From assembly GCA_011374975.1 (NCBI GenBank), contig DRNU01000226.1:1-45473 (forward strand): a stretch of DNA of 45,473 bases, in the 5' to 3' direction. The notes beneath the pieces were generated by a model, which saw only the letters and a list, made by a program, of their open reading frames with translations, was not told where the DNA came from and did not search any database. This document shows positions 1 through 8,735 of the stretch, in pieces. Within the stretch, counting starts at the first letter, position 1; every line of letters starts with the position of its first letter. The DNA comes from Gammaproteobacteria bacterium (GTDB taxonomy: Bacteria; Pseudomonadota; Gammaproteobacteria; DSM-19610). Position numbers and translations under genes: made by a program.

Positions 1-69
1 GCCGGACATGAGCAGGCTGAGCAATGTCAGCAAGATGTGTAATCTGGTGGCTGTATTCCTGGCACCCAT
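1..69 (-). CDS. N-terminus of an exported protein (partial)
   Basis: Only the first 23 codons lie in the window; the gene runs off its left edge. The peptide starts MGARNTATRLHILLTLLS and ends LLMSG: a basic start followed by a hydrophobic stretch, as in a signal peptide. The last residues before the edge (LMSG) would form a lipobox if the next residue were Cys, which cannot be seen. A purine-rich AGGGGAAC precedes the ATG. The gene diverges from the decayed cytochrome gene that follows. Product unknown. Confidence 0.45.
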   Translation of the reverse strand, partial: MGARNTATRLHILLTLLSLLMSG

Positions 70-116
70 AAGTCGTTCCCCTGCTGCGTAATTCCGGCGA
101 TTTGATGCTGCGCATT

Positions 117-463
117 ATGAGCACCGGCTGTTTCGCAATGATTTCCGCATGCAGGGAAACTGTTTCAGGTTGTTACAGCCATAAAATACCGCTGCCGGGA
201 CCAATCAGTCGAATCCCGGCTGCTGCCCCCCCCCCGGCGGCACGGGTTACCTGCAGAGCCGCCTGAGCCTGGTGTCCTACGAGTGATTCATGGCAGGTAC
301 GCTTTACGGGCCGGTAGTCATGCCCGGTGACAGCAGGCACAGCATTTTTAATATGCTGGTTGAAGGACGGCTTGATGCGTCTACGCGCATGCCGCACCCG
401 CTTACCCCGGAGGAAATTGAAACCTTGCGTTTGTGGGTGGACCAGGGTGCCGTTAAAAACTAG
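117..463 (+). pseudogene. Decayed c-type cytochrome domain
   Basis: The last 58 codons (290-463) read MAGTLYGPVVMPGDSRHSIF, then RMPHPLTPEEIETLRLWVDQ and GAVKN-stop. This is the typical end of the short cytochrome c domains that follow the pattern G.V..PGD..S and LS.EEI..L..WID.GA. The same frame continues upstream (RLSLVSYE) but is broken by TGA at 284-286. Further upstream the frame must change near a run of ten C (226-235). Frame 117-266 holds GCYSHK, which looks like a CxxCH heme site that has lost its second Cys. Three lesions argue for a dead gene rather than one sequencing error. The start is uncertain. Confidence 0.45.
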
Positions 464-496
464 CCACGGCAGCCCGCATCCGATCAGAAGGGAAAT

Positions 497-1042
497 TTAC
501 CAGCGCCTGACGCGCCCGGTATCGACGTGAATGAAATCCGACTTCGCATAGTAACCGACACCGCCGGCCTTCAACGACAGCGCGGCATTGCGCAACTGCC
601 CGAGGTCACAACCCGGCAAACGGATATCGATAGCCCTGCCCTGCATGTGCAGGCTGCGCTTCGCCACCCCGCTGCTCCGGGATTGCAGCTTGCGGTTGGT
701 CGCCGGTGAACGGTAACCGGAAATAACGTGATACGCACCGCCGACCCCCACCGACTGCTGTAACACGTACAACAGGTCCAGCAGTTTCGGGTCCATACGA
801 TGAACTTCACCCGAGCGGTGGTCGCGCAGGATGCGGTTCACGGCACTCAGCTCGGCATCGAGATACTGCCCCTCGACCCAGAAGGTGCTGCGCAACGACT
901 CACCGGTGTGAAGGTTCCTGAACACCAGGCTGCGTTCCGGCGCACGCTGCAGCGAAGCCCACAGCGAAGGACTCGCCAGGACAGCCGTTGTGCCGAGCAA
1001 TGTCTTCAGGAACCTGCGCCGTGTATGGTGCGTCAGTTTCAT
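497..1042 (-). CDS. YcbK/DUF882-family murein peptidase, Tat-exported
   Basis: A 181-residue protein of the YcbK (MepK)/DUF882 family, which is related to peptidase M15 zinc enzymes; E. coli MepK cleaves peptidoglycan cross-links in the periplasm. Visible features are a twin-arginine signal (HTRRRFLKTLLG, then a hydrophobic run and ASPSLWA) and the metal-site motifs SLHMQGRAIDIRL (His and Asp ligands) and FIHVDTG (third His). GYRSPATNRKL is the conserved strand before the first site. ATG at 1042 is preferred to the in-frame TTG at 1048. All key residues are present, so it is probably active; the exact bond cleaved is not shown by the sequence. Confidence 0.85.
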   Translation of the reverse strand: MKLTHHTRRRFLKTLLGTTAVLASPSLWASLQRAPERSLVFRNLHTGESLRSTFWVEGQYLDAELSAVNRILRDHRSGEVHRMDPKLLDLLYVLQQSVGVGGAYHVISGYRSPATNRKLQSRSSGVAKRSLHMQGRAIDIRLPGCDLGQLRNAALSLKAGGVGYYAKSDFIHVDTGRVRRW

Positions 1043-1177
1043 ACTCAAAACTCAATGCATAGCCCGTGCCAATCAGGCACAGCGCACAGTATATCAGAGT
1101 ATGATTAAACGCTGGAAATACCGGGTATTTTTATTATCTATCAGCGATTTACGCCAGACCGCCGGGGCGCTGTCGAC

Positions 1178-1471
1178 TCAGCCCGGAGGAAGGATACTTT
1201 TATTGCTGCAGAACTGCATGCCAACACCGCCGGATTCACTGCGGGTCACTACCGCCGATACTTTGCGCATGCGTATGACATTGGATGACTTGATACGTAG
1301 CGCAAACACCAGGTTGAGCCGTTTGCGCCTGGGTAAATACAGCGGGTTGGCTTTCAGAAAAACGCCGCTGTCACTGATATCGCTTGCCGCACAGCGCATC
1401 GCGGTATGTCCCGGCAACGAGACATACACATTAACGTCGACAAATTTACGCTTGGCTATTCTGCGTTCCAT
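1178..1471 (-). CDS. PilZ-domain protein (c-di-GMP binding)
   Basis: About 97 residues from ATG 1471. The N-terminus MERRIAKRKF carries the RxxxR arm and the later DISDSG matches the [DN]xSxxG motif; together these bind cyclic di-GMP in PilZ domains. The rest is a small beta-barrel (VFLKANPLYLPRRKRLNLVF, then GVGMQF). No other domain is attached, so this is a single-domain adaptor that probably changes partner when it binds c-di-GMP. In-frame ATG 1489 and TTG 1510 would add 6 or 13 residues; none of the three has a good Shine-Dalgarno sequence. The target is unknown. Confidence 0.75.
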   Translation of the reverse strand: MERRIAKRKFVDVNVYVSLPGHTAMRCAASDISDSGVFLKANPLYLPRRKRLNLVFALRIKSSNVIRMRKVSAVVTRSESGGVGMQFCSNKSILPPG

Positions 1472-1576
1472 AAAGTATTTATAAGGCATATACGGTGCCA
1501 AAGGCCGCAATTCACTGACAGAACTGGAATTATTCTTATACCAGGGTACGGCGTCGCACCGGAGTTGTAAGGTATT

Positions 1577-2215
1577 TCAGACGGAATTAGGGGATTCTTT
1601 ACACTTTTCGCTTTCGGTGTACCCGACAGCCCTGAAAAAAAGCGTGACCAGCTCTTCGGCAATCCCGGCCAGGTCCATGTTTCGATAACGGGCGGAGTGG
1701 TAAATGCATTTGGCATACAGGGCTTCGCGCAGCATGCCCTGGAATGCCATGGCAGCGAGCTGCTCATTGACGGGCTCGATGGTTTTCCCGGCCACCAGTT
1801 CTTTCAGACTGTACTCGATAAAATCGATAAACGGCCGCCAGCGGTTTTCGAAGAACTGCCGGGTCGCATCGCTGCCTTCCAGCGCACTCTGCAATTCCAT
1901 GCGCAGGTAGTCCGGGTCGCGCGAAACGCTTTCAATATAGATACGGGTAATCTTGCGCAACACGTCGGCAAAGCTGCCATCGCTGTTGACTACCGCCTCG
2001 ACGTAGCTTTCACGCTTGCAGGCAATAGCATTCAGGACTTCCTCGTAGAGCGCCTCCTTGGAAGGAAAGTGCCGGTACAGGATCGCCGGACTGACACCCA
2101 GCCGGCGCGCGATCTCGTCAACGGAAACGCCGTGATAGCCCCTGTCGGAAAACAGCACTTTGGCGACCGCCAGGATGGTGGCCTTGCGTTCGCTGGCCTT
2201 CAGCCGTTTCACCAT
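1577..2215 (-). CDS. TetR/AcrR-family transcriptional regulator
   Basis: A 212-residue regulator. Residues about 8-55 form the TetR helix-turn-helix: RKATILAVAKVLFSDRGYHG, then VSVDEIARRLGVSPAILYRH and FPSKEALYEEV. The C-terminal half is the variable ligand-binding and dimer domain, so the ligand cannot be predicted. It is the last gene of the operon tusA-unknown-tetR, six bases after the unknown gene. A perfect-arm palindrome of TetR-operator type sits in the tusA promoter (3326-3343), so it probably represses its own operon. An activator role is less likely, since the site lies between -35 and -10. Confidence 0.9.
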   Translation of the reverse strand: MVKRLKASERKATILAVAKVLFSDRGYHGVSVDEIARRLGVSPAILYRHFPSKEALYEEVLNAIACKRESYVEAVVNSDGSFADVLRKITRIYIESVSRDPDYLRMELQSALEGSDATRQFFENRWRPFIDFIEYSLKELVAGKTIEPVNEQLAAMAFQGMLREALYAKCIYHSARYRNMDLAGIAEELVTLFFRAVGYTESEKCKESPNSV

Positions 2216-2220
2216 GGCTG

Positions 2221-3051
2221 TTACGCGACCCTGGAGCTATAGCGTGGGGCGAGCGCTGTCGCACCATCGACATGGCGCAGTTGCAATGCGCACTGTTCGT
2301 TACTGATGATGAACGTCGCGCTCAGCTGTTCGATACCTGCCTGTTCCACCTGCTGGTCTACCTGCACCAGTACACGCTGCACGGCAAGCCCGATCTCCCG
2401 GTTGCGCGCCGGGTCGAGGCCGAGCAGTCGCCAGCTGTCCTGCGCGTGACTTATACCGCGTTCGCCCAGTTCAAGGAGACGTCGTGCCAGGCGCTGCCGC
2501 AGCTCCTCTTCGCCAAACTGTTTGCGCAATGCCCGGATCAGCTCCCGCCCCTCCATGTGCCTGGCGAAAGGTATCGCGGCAAGCCATGCCTGTGGCAGAA
2601 AGTCGGCCAGCGATTCCCGGTTGACCCGGCCGTGCAGCAGGTCTTCGTCCACCATTTGCAGGCAATCGCGGTGAATATCGCTGCCGGTTCGTTTACCCAG
2701 CTGGACCAGCGCCATAGCCTCGGCGCGATGCCCGCTGATATCGAACCCGGAAAAAAAATGGTCCAGCAGGTCGTGAACCAGTACCGAGGTAGGGATCCTG
2801 CCGCCGGTCTCGCGCGTGCTGGCGATAATGGCAGGGTCGGCAATCGAGACATCGAGTTTCCAGCCCCTGGCACCAAAACCGTCCTGCCAGGTTTTACGGT
2901 AGGTCACCGGTACACAGACGCCGGCCAGCGTCAGGTGCAGCAACAGGGTCGGGTAGGCATGCACATTGCGGAACCCCTGCGAGGTGCGGATAAACCCCGG
3001 CGGTCGGGCCAGCGGATGCCCACCTGCCATTGCCGGGCGGGCATCCGTCAC
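2221..3051 (-). CDS. Conserved-looking protein of unknown function between tusA and tetR
   Basis: Not recognised. The proposed start is GTG 3051, just past the tusA stop, with AAGGGATAGG in front; ATG 3030 is the alternative. The reading frame is open further upstream inside tusA, but that part is out-of-frame shadow. The 276-residue product has no signal peptide or membrane helix. It holds two recognisable stretches without known function: SVLVHDLLDHFFSGFDISGH in the middle, and a helical, Arg-rich ELIRALRKQFGEEELRQRLA further on. Base composition and codon use match the neighbours. Its place between a sulfur carrier and a regulator suggests a role with TusA, but that is inference. Confidence 0.7.
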   Translation of the reverse strand: MTDARPAMAGGHPLARPPGFIRTSQGFRNVHAYPTLLLHLTLAGVCVPVTYRKTWQDGFGARGWKLDVSIADPAIIASTRETGGRIPTSVLVHDLLDHFFSGFDISGHRAEAMALVQLGKRTGSDIHRDCLQMVDEDLLHGRVNRESLADFLPQAWLAAIPFARHMEGRELIRALRKQFGEEELRQRLARRLLELGERGISHAQDSWRLLGLDPARNREIGLAVQRVLVQVDQQVEQAGIEQLSATFIISNEQCALQLRHVDGATALAPRYSSRVA

Positions 3052-3055
3052 CGGC

Positions 3056-3286
3056 CTATCCCTTGCGGATGTTGAAAAAGTACTCGCCACTGTTCTGCGC
3101 GGTGTCGAGCAGTTCATTGCCGGTCTGCTTGCAGAAAGCTTCAAAATCTTTCACCGAGCCGGGGTCCGTGGCGATGATGCGCAGCACCTGGCCGGAGTCC
3201 AGCGAGTTGATGCTTTTCTTGGCACGCAGGATAGGCAGCGGGCAGTTCAGCCCGCGTGCGTCGAGTTCCAGGTCAAAATCAGGCAT
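3056..3286 (-). CDS. tusA: TusA-family sulfur carrier protein
   Basis: A 76-residue protein with the TusA/SirA/YedF fold. The motif LDARGLNCPLPILRAKK contains the sulfur-carrying Cys15 in the CPxP helix; IIATDPGSVKDFEAFCKQTG follows as in the family. In E. coli TusA takes persulfide sulfur from IscS and passes it to TusBCD/TusE for tRNA thiolation; in sulfur oxidisers, TusA homologues pass sulfur to Dsr or Hdr systems. The start ATG 3286 has a strong AAAGGAGAG site. It leads a three-gene operon with an unknown gene and tetR, controlled by a promoter with a palindromic operator. It lies far from the TusE-like gene at 35.8 kb. Confidence 0.88.
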   Translation of the reverse strand: MPDFDLELDARGLNCPLPILRAKKSINSLDSGQVLRIIATDPGSVKDFEAFCKQTGNELLDTAQNSGEYFFNIRKG

Positions 3287-3317
3287 GTAAACTCTCCTTT
3301 TGTTAGTGAGCGTTTAC

Positions 3318-3346
3318 TTTTTAGTACATACTGGTCGGTATGTCAA
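3318..3346 (-). promoter_or_regulatory. Promoter and TetR-type operator of the tusA operon
   Basis: Read on the minus strand, TTGACA (3346-3341) is a consensus -35. A TAAAAA at 3323-3318, 17 bases on, is a fair -10. Between and over them lies ACATACTGGTCGGTATGT (3326-3343, plus strand), with ACATAC/GTATGT arms. TetR-family operators often have this form (TACCGACC-like half sites). The regulator encoded third in the operon is the obvious candidate to bind it. Confidence 0.65.
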
Positions 3347-3378
3347 GGGAGTTGCCTATTATCCTGTTCTTAATCAGT

Positions 3379-4236
3379 TTATTTTTCAGCGCTGATCATA
3401 CAGATCCAGCCTGGATCCGCTTCGCCCTTTGTTGCGGGCTCAAAAATACCGTCCGGCTCGTCATTTTCATCCCAGCCCTGCCAGTAGATAGTGACATTCG
3501 AGAAGCCGGCTTCGAGCAGCATTTCCTTGATTTCAGGCAGGCTGTAAAGGCGCCAGGCATAGCTGAAGGCGCGTTTCATTTTCGACCCGTCGTTGAAATT
3601 GAAATGGATGAAACACTCCATGTGCCCGGTGACAGGATCATAGCTGGCCTGCTCCCAGACGTAGGTGAAACCCTTGTGTTTGGTTTTTTCCTCCATCTCC
3701 TGGTAGGCCTCGTAGCCGCCAAACGCATCCATGAACAGGATGCCGTCATCCACCAGGCTGTCACGCACCGAGGCAAAGTAACTGATCAGCTCGGAGCGCA
3801 CTTCAAAGATCTGCCAGCTGAAGTTCATCGCCAGGACCACGTCCACCGGATCGATCTTTACCTTGCGTACATCCTCCAGCAACAGGGTTACGCGGGGTTT
3901 CTGGTCGTCGTCCAGCGCGGCAATATGGTGTGCACGCCCCCAGTCCAGCACCTCTTCATCCAGGTCCACGCCTGTCGCGCGGTTCTCTTTCCGGCCACGC
4001 ACCCACTCGCAGCACATCTGCGCGGTGCCACAGAAATCTTCGCGCAGCAGGGTCGCGGTGCGGCCCCGAATACGCCTGAAATTGGTGTCGACAAATTCGT
4101 ATTCGAAATCCGTGGACTGCACCGACTTCTCGTACAGGTCATATTTGTCGGCGAGGTCGGCCTTGCGCGGCTTCCTGGTTTTCTGTTTCTTGCCGGGTTT
4201 ACCGGAAGCTTTATGCTGGGTTTTCTTAATGCTCAT
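3379..4236 (-). CDS. Class I SAM-dependent methyltransferase
   Basis: A 285-residue enzyme from ATG 4236, chosen because AAAGGGCG lies six bases upstream; an in-frame start at 4257 would add seven residues. The N-terminus is very basic (Lys/Arg-rich, about 25 residues). The Rossmann methyltransferase core follows: REDFCGTAQMCCEWV (motif I region, nonstandard), ATGVDLDEEVLDWG (acidic residue for the SAM ribose), VTLLLEDVRKV, and VDVVLAMNFSWQIF (motif IV). YSLPEIKEMLLEAGFSNVTI is the usual C-terminal strand. The substrate is not evident. It is divergent from the phosphatase gene next door. Confidence 0.75.
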   Translation of the reverse strand: MSIKKTQHKASGKPGKKQKTRKPRKADLADKYDLYEKSVQSTDFEYEFVDTNFRRIRGRTATLLREDFCGTAQMCCEWVRGRKENRATGVDLDEEVLDWGRAHHIAALDDDQKPRVTLLLEDVRKVKIDPVDVVLAMNFSWQIFEVRSELISYFASVRDSLVDDGILFMDAFGGYEAYQEMEEKTKHKGFTYVWEQASYDPVTGHMECFIHFNFNDGSKMKRAFSYAWRLYSLPEIKEMLLEAGFSNVTIYWQGWDENDEPDGIFEPATKGEADPGWICMISAEK

Positions 4237-4301
4237 GGACGCCCTTTTATGCCACAATGGGAAACAAGCCGGTGATCATACCAAGTAGAACCCTTTGTTC
4301 A

Positions 4302-5114
4302 ATGTTTCCAGAAAACCTGCACACCCTCGCCACGCTTGTTCGTGATATCGCAGACCGCGAATTACCACCTCGTTTCAGCTGCCACTCGAATACGCGCAAG
4401 GCCGACGGCAGCCCGGTCACAGAGGCTGACCTGGTCATGCAGGCCGCGCTGGACAAGGCGCTGCGTCAACAATGGCCGGAGTTCGATGTGCTCGGCGAAG
4501 AAATGGATGAGGCGGCGCAACAACAGGCGCTGCAGAGTATCGATGCTGGTGTGTGGTGTATCGATCCACTGGATGGCACCAGCAACTTTTCCATCGGCGT
4601 GCCTTACTACGCGGTCTCCGTCGCCCTGCTGCGCAACGGGACAGTGGAAATGGGTGTGGTCTACGACCCCAGTCGCAAGGAATGTTTCGCCGCGGCGCTG
4701 GGACAGGGTGCCTGGTTGAATGAACACCCCCTGGAACAGCAGCGCCTTGCCACGCCACTGTCGCAGGGCATGGCGCTGATCGACCTGAAACGCCTGTCCG
4801 GCGACCTGGCCAGCCGCCTGGCGGCGCAACCACCGTACCGTTCCCAGCGCAGCTTCGGTGCCGTGGCGCTGGACTGGTGCTGGCTGGCGGCGGGACGCTG
4901 CCACGTGTACCTGCACGGCCAGCAGAAACTCTGGGACTATGCGGCAGGCAGTCTGATATTGCAGGAAGCCGGTGGCAGCGCCGTAACCCTGGAAGGCGAA
5001 CCGGTATTCAGGCCAACGCTGCAACCACGTTCCGCAGCAGCAGCGCTGGACCCGGATATCTTCCGGCAATGGAAAAGCTGGTTACGTATTCCCCAACAGC
5101 CGGTCAAACTTTAA
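4302..5114 (+). CDS. Inositol monophosphatase-family phosphatase
   Basis: A 270-residue Mg-dependent sugar phosphatase of the IMPase/CysQ/FBPase superfamily. Metal-site motifs are complete: GEE (in DVLGEEMDE), DPLDGTSNF, and [16 protein letters not shown] for the third Asp. The family includes inositol-1-phosphatase, histidinol-phosphatase and 3'-phosphoadenosine-5'-phosphate phosphatase; which one this is cannot be settled by eye. The start [10 protein letters not shown] at 4302 lines up with the family; an in-frame ATG at 4257 would leave only 20 bases to the divergent methyltransferase gene. The 3' end overlaps the convergent chemoreceptor gene by 11 bases. Confidence 0.85.
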   Translation: MFPENLHTLATLVRDIADRELPPRFSCHSNTRKADGSPVTEADLVMQAALDKALRQQWPEFDVLGEEMDEAAQQQALQSIDAGVWCIDPLDGTSNFSIGVPYYAVSVALLRNGTVEMGVVYDPSRKECFAAALGQGAWLNEHPLEQQRLATPLSQGMALIDLKRLSGDLASRLAAQPPYRSQRSFGAVALDWCWLAAGRCHVYLHGQQKLWDYAAGSLILQEAGGSAVTLEGEPVFRPTLQPRSAAAALDPDIFRQWKSWLRIPQQPVKL

Positions 5115-7014
5115 ACATACTCACGATCGACTGCAGCTGACCGCCAAGACGCACCAGGTCCTCATTGGCACTGGCGATTCTGTTACTGCCTTCGGCGGTC
5201 TCATCGGCCACTGAGCCGATATTGACGATGTTACGGTTGATTTCCTCTGCCACCGCACTCTGTTCCTCGGCCGCGCTGGCAATCTGCATATTCATGTCGT
5301 TGATGGCGGAAACGGCACTGTTGATGGTCTCCAGCGAGGAACCGGCTTCACCGGCCTTGCTGACACTACCCTCCGCCTGTTCACGCCCGGACTCCATCAC
5401 ACTGACCGCATTGCGCGCACCACTCTGCACCTTCTCGATCATGCTCTGGATTTCCTGGGTGGAGGTCTGGGTGCGCTGCGCCAGGGTGCGTACTTCATCG
5501 GCAACCACGGCAAAACCACGCCCCTGTTCACCGGCACGCGCCGCCTCGATAGCCGCATTCAGCGCCAGCAGATTCGTCTGCTCGGCGATACCGCGAATAA
5601 CATCCAGCACACCGCCGATGGCTTCACTGTCAGCTGCCAGCTGATTGATCACATCAGAGGCAGACTGCACTTCACTGGCCAGTGCATTAATAGCCTGTAT
5701 TGTCTCCTCAACCACGTGCTTGCCGGAGCCGGCTTCCTCATTGGCATCACGTGCGGCCTCGGCCGCGGTGGCTGCGTTACGGGCCACTTCCTGCACCGTG
5801 GCGGCCATTTCGGTCATGGCGGTCGCTACCTGGTCGATCTCGCTTCTCTGGCGTTGTACACCATCACGGGTCGTGGAGGTCACTTCCTCCAGGTCATCGG
5901 CCGCGCCGGCCAGGGCATCGGTCGAACCACCGACCTGTTGCACCATCTCCTGGATGCGTGAGGCAAACTGATTGAAGCCATTGGCTATTGCGGTCACTTC
6001 ATCATTACCACGCGCGGCCAGGCGCTGGGTAAGGTCACCTTCACCACTGGCAATATCATTCATACGTTCCGCCGCACGCTGCAACGGACCGACAATGCTG
6101 CGCCCCAGCCAGCCGAATACCAGCAGACCGATAATCAGTGAGGTAATACCACTGGCAATCGCCTTGTTGCGGCCGTGCGCCAGCTGTTCAAGGTACTGGC
6201 TGCGATCTATTGCCAGTTCGATAACCGCCACCGGCTTGCCACTGAAATCAGTGATGGGCGCCAGATACAGTTTATAGTCGGATTCCTGGTAGCTGACTTC
6301 CCGGGTAGCCGCATCTCCGTTGAACGCAGCGCCAAGCGTGCCACCATCCTCGACGATATCAGCATCCCAGCTCGAGGCATATTTCCTGAACCCGGATCCC
6401 GCGGGAACGTATAACGTCACATCAACACCACTGCGCTGCCTGAAGGTCTGTAACAGCGCCTCACCCAGCGACAGGCCGAACTCGACGCTGCCAAGATGCC
6501 GGCCATCTGACTCCACCGGCACAACACCACGGATACCCAGACCGGCTACGCCTTTCTCAATACCGTGTATCGGCTGGTGCGACTTGTTGACCTGGACCAC
6601 GGTATGCCGGAATGAGGACAGGTTGTCACCGAACTTTCCCGGCTTGTGCACCCTCAGGAAAGAGGTTGCATCCGGCAAGTGAAACTGGAACTGCTTAACG
6701 CCGTATTGCTGCCTGAGCCTGGCATAGGGTGCTTCGACCGTGGCCAGCAGATCCACCCGGTTACGCTCGGCAAATGCCGCCTTGACCTGCGGCAGGTTGG
6801 CAACCAGCTCGCTCTGCATGACCGCAATTTCGCCTTTGGCATCGACCAGGCCGGTAAAGGCGTTGTACTGGCTGACCAGCTCGCGCTGCTCGGCGCTGTG
6901 CACGACGTCTGCAGAGTCCGACAGGGTCACAACAACATTACCGAGAATCGCCAGCGTGAAAATGATCGCAAATGCGGCAGTGATTCTTACGCCGATTTTG
7001 AATTGTCTAAACAT
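5104..7014 (-). CDS. Methyl-accepting chemotaxis protein with periplasmic Cache-type sensor
   Basis: About 636 residues from ATG 7014 (GGTGGATCA just upstream; ATG 7026 has no site). Order: TM1 about 9-29, periplasmic sensor about 30-280, TM2 about 285-303, HAMP about 304-357 ([20 protein letters not shown]), and a cytoplasmic signalling coiled coil with the conserved hairpin [20 protein letters not shown], then [15 protein letters not shown]. The sensor has [20 protein letters not shown] and a later [10 protein letters not shown], typical of the dCache_3-like sensors found in receptors and diguanylate cyclases. There is no C-terminal NWETF-type pentapeptide. It signals to CheA/CheW; the ligand is unknown. 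It may be co-transcribed with the HDOD-GAF gene 124 bases upstream. Confidence 0.93.
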   Translation of the reverse strand: MFRQFKIGVRITAAFAIIFTLAILGNVVVTLSDSADVVHSAEQRELVSQYNAFTGLVDAKGEIAVMQSELVANLPQVKAAFAERNRVDLLATVEAPYARLRQQYGVKQFQFHLPDATSFLRVHKPGKFGDNLSSFRHTVVQVNKSHQPIHGIEKGVAGLGIRGVVPVESDGRHLGSVEFGLSLGEALLQTFRQRSGVDVTLYVPAGSGFRKYASSWDADIVEDGGTLGAAFNGDAATREVSYQESDYKLYLAPITDFSGKPVAVIELAIDRSQYLEQLAHGRNKAIASGITSLIIGLLVFGWLGRSIVGPLQRAAERMNDIASGEGDLTQRLAARGNDEVTAIANGFNQFASRIQEMVQQVGGSTDALAGAADDLEEVTSTTRDGVQRQRSEIDQVATAMTEMAATVQEVARNAATAAEAARDANEEAGSGKHVVEETIQAINALASEVQSASDVINQLAADSEAIGGVLDVIRGIAEQTNLLALNAAIEAARAGEQGRGFAVVADEVRTLAQRTQTSTQEIQSMIEKVQSGARNAVSVMESGREQAEGSVSKAGEAGSSLETINSAVSAINDMNMQIASAAEEQSAVAEEINRNIVNIGSVADETAEGSNRIASANEDLVRLGGQLQSIVSMFKV

Positions 7015-7044
7015 TGATCCACCCATATCCGTATGTATCCGATG

Positions 7045-7066
7045 AACAGCCTCAATAGCGGCTGTT
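7045..7066 (-). other. Stem-loop in the leader of the chemoreceptor gene
   Basis: AACAGCC and GGCTGTT form a perfect 7-bp stem with an 8-base loop, 30 bases before the chemoreceptor start. No T-tract follows, so it is not a standard terminator. It could affect mRNA stability or translation; no function is shown. Confidence 0.35.
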
Positions 7067-7127
7067 GAAGTAAATCCCTTATCACCGGGACAGGCGTTTT
7101 TACACCTGTTTTACATGGGGGATATTG

Positions 7128-7142
7128 CTGACAATTTGTCAG
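7128..7142. other. 15-bp palindrome at the 3' end of the HDOD-GAF gene
   Basis: CTGACAATTTGTCAG is a palindrome with perfect 7-base arms around one central base. It overlaps the stop codon of the HDOD-GAF gene. There is no T-tract on either side, so a protein-binding site or an mRNA 3'-end hairpin are both possible. Confidence 0.3.
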
Positions 7143-8641
7143 TCGTTACTCAGATAAGCCAGCGCCAGATTACCCTGCTGGGCGAAGTGCCTGAAGCTGG
7201 TAAAACTGTCTTCATCCAGCGCGCGGCCACTGGGTTGCCGGTCGGCATAGAACACACCTATGACCTTGTGCTGTATTTCGATCGGCGTCACGAAGAAGCC
7301 GGCGCCCTGCGCTATGGCCCGAACCGGGTCGGTCACCAGCCGGTCGATTTCCGGGTTGCGGCCCCCGCCCACCCACACGGCCTGTTTCGAGGCAATCACG
7401 TGGCTGAACAGGCTGGGTTCGTCATCATCGGTTGTAAACTGAAAATGATGCCGCAACTGCTCGTTGCCCATGCCCAGCGCATAACGCCCGACCAGCCGGG
7501 AATGATCCGGCGTACGCAGCGCAAACAGGGTTCGATCCATACCAATGCCGCGGTACATGCCCTCCAGCACCATCTCCAGCACGCTGTTGAAATCGGGCCG
7601 GCTCTCCATCAGTGCCGACAGCTCACGCAGTATCTCCAGCTGCAACATCGGGTCGGGATCGAGGAATACCGGCGCTGCATCGATAGCGTCGTCACTTGCC
7701 GTGCCGGCCGGCTTGTCGCCCGGCACGGGGATCAGGCCGCTCGCCTTGCCGGCACCATAAAAAGCCGCCGTATCGGCGGCCTCCTCGGCATTTTTCTCCA
7801 CCAGTTGCCTGACGTCCTCGACCGGCAGATAGAGATTTTCGGCAATCCGTTCCAGCAACAGGCTGACTTCCGGCGTATCCCAGCCCTGCTCCGCGGCCAT
7901 CGCCAGTTCATGCCCGAGCGCGACATTGCCGGCACGCGGGTTGCTGTCGGTTTTACCTTCCAGTGCTTCCTCCAGCAAGGCACCCAGCTTCCACTCCCGG
8001 CTCAGGCCCAGCGTCAGTTCAGTGAACGGAAACCCCAGCAGTTCGCGCTGGATCGTGTCCTGCGTTACACCGGGGCGCTGCCGGATAGCCGCGTCCATGT
8101 GCTGTGCCGTGTCACCGGCAAATGCCCAGAAAGCCATGTCACCAAGACGAAACAGCAGGGTGGCTATAAAGACTTCTTCCGGCGAGCTGTCCTTGCGTTT
8201 GCGGGCAAAACAACGCGCCTGCACCGCCGCATGGAACGAGCGAGCCATTTCCTCCACCACATGTTGCCGCTGTTTGCCCTTGAGCATGGATTCCACCACG
8301 GCAATCGCCAGGCAGATACTGCGTACTTCCTGGAACCCGAGCACCACCACGGCACGGCTGACCGTGCTGATGGTCTTGCCTATGGGATTGAATACCGGGC
8401 TGTTGGCGACGCGCAGCAGGCGCGCCGTCATGGCGGCATCCTGCAACACCACGCGCGCCAGTTGGGCAGCACTGCTTTCCCGGCTGTCGGAGACCTGCGA
8501 GATATCGCGTGCGGTATGGGCAAACACCGGCATACCGGACTCACCCAGTTTCTGCACCCAGCCGGACAGGCTGCGCGGATCGGCCTTGCGGCGTGAGGCG
8601 CGGGATTCCTTTACGGCCGGCGGGGTTATAATTTCAGTCAT
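7139..8641 (-). CDS. HDOD-GAF signalling protein
   Basis: A 500-residue soluble protein. The first half (about 25-260) is an HDOD domain: GESGMPVFAHTARDISQV, VVLQDAAMTARLLRVANSPV, then STVSRAVVVLGFQEVRSICL. HDOD resembles an HD phosphohydrolase that has lost its metal residues and usually acts as a signalling scaffold. The C-terminal part (about 330-495) is GAF-like (LELVSALM-type helix, then GMDRTLFALRTPD and GVFYADRQPSG). The start ATG 8641 is preferred to TTG 8647. Its position ahead of a chemoreceptor gene on the same strand suggests a link to motility or second-messenger signalling, by inference. Confidence 0.85.
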   Translation of the reverse strand: MTEIITPPAVKESRASRRKADPRSLSGWVQKLGESGMPVFAHTARDISQVSDSRESSAAQLARVVLQDAAMTARLLRVANSPVFNPIGKTISTVSRAVVVLGFQEVRSICLAIAVVESMLKGKQRQHVVEEMARSFHAAVQARCFARKRKDSSPEEVFIATLLFRLGDMAFWAFAGDTAQHMDAAIRQRPGVTQDTIQRELLGFPFTELTLGLSREWKLGALLEEALEGKTDSNPRAGNVALGHELAMAAEQGWDTPEVSLLLERIAENLYLPVEDVRQLVEKNAEEAADTAAFYGAGKASGLIPVPGDKPAGTASDDAIDAAPVFLDPDPMLQLEILRELSALMESRPDFNSVLEMVLEGMYRGIGMDRTLFALRTPDHSRLVGRYALGMGNEQLRHHFQFTTDDDEPSLFSHVIASKQAVWVGGGRNPEIDRLVTDPVRAIAQGAGFFVTPIEIQHKVIGVFYADRQPSGRALDEDSFTSFRHFAQQGNLALAYLSND

Positions 8642-8735
8642 ATTCAATACTTGGCAAGTCAGGCCTCTACCAGTAGGCTTTCGGCAGTTGCTTCATGAGG
8701 TTAAGCCGGCCTGGCACTTTTCGGAGGATTTCACC

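Noticed and set aside
3340-4275. Plus-strand ORF of 311 codons
   Set aside because: Shadow of the methyltransferase gene; it also runs across the tusA promoter.
7115-8596. Plus-strand ORF of 493 codons
   Set aside because: Antisense shadow of the HDOD-GAF gene; the translation has no domain pattern and is rich in His/Gln/Arg as expected from the opposite strand of GC-rich coding DNA.
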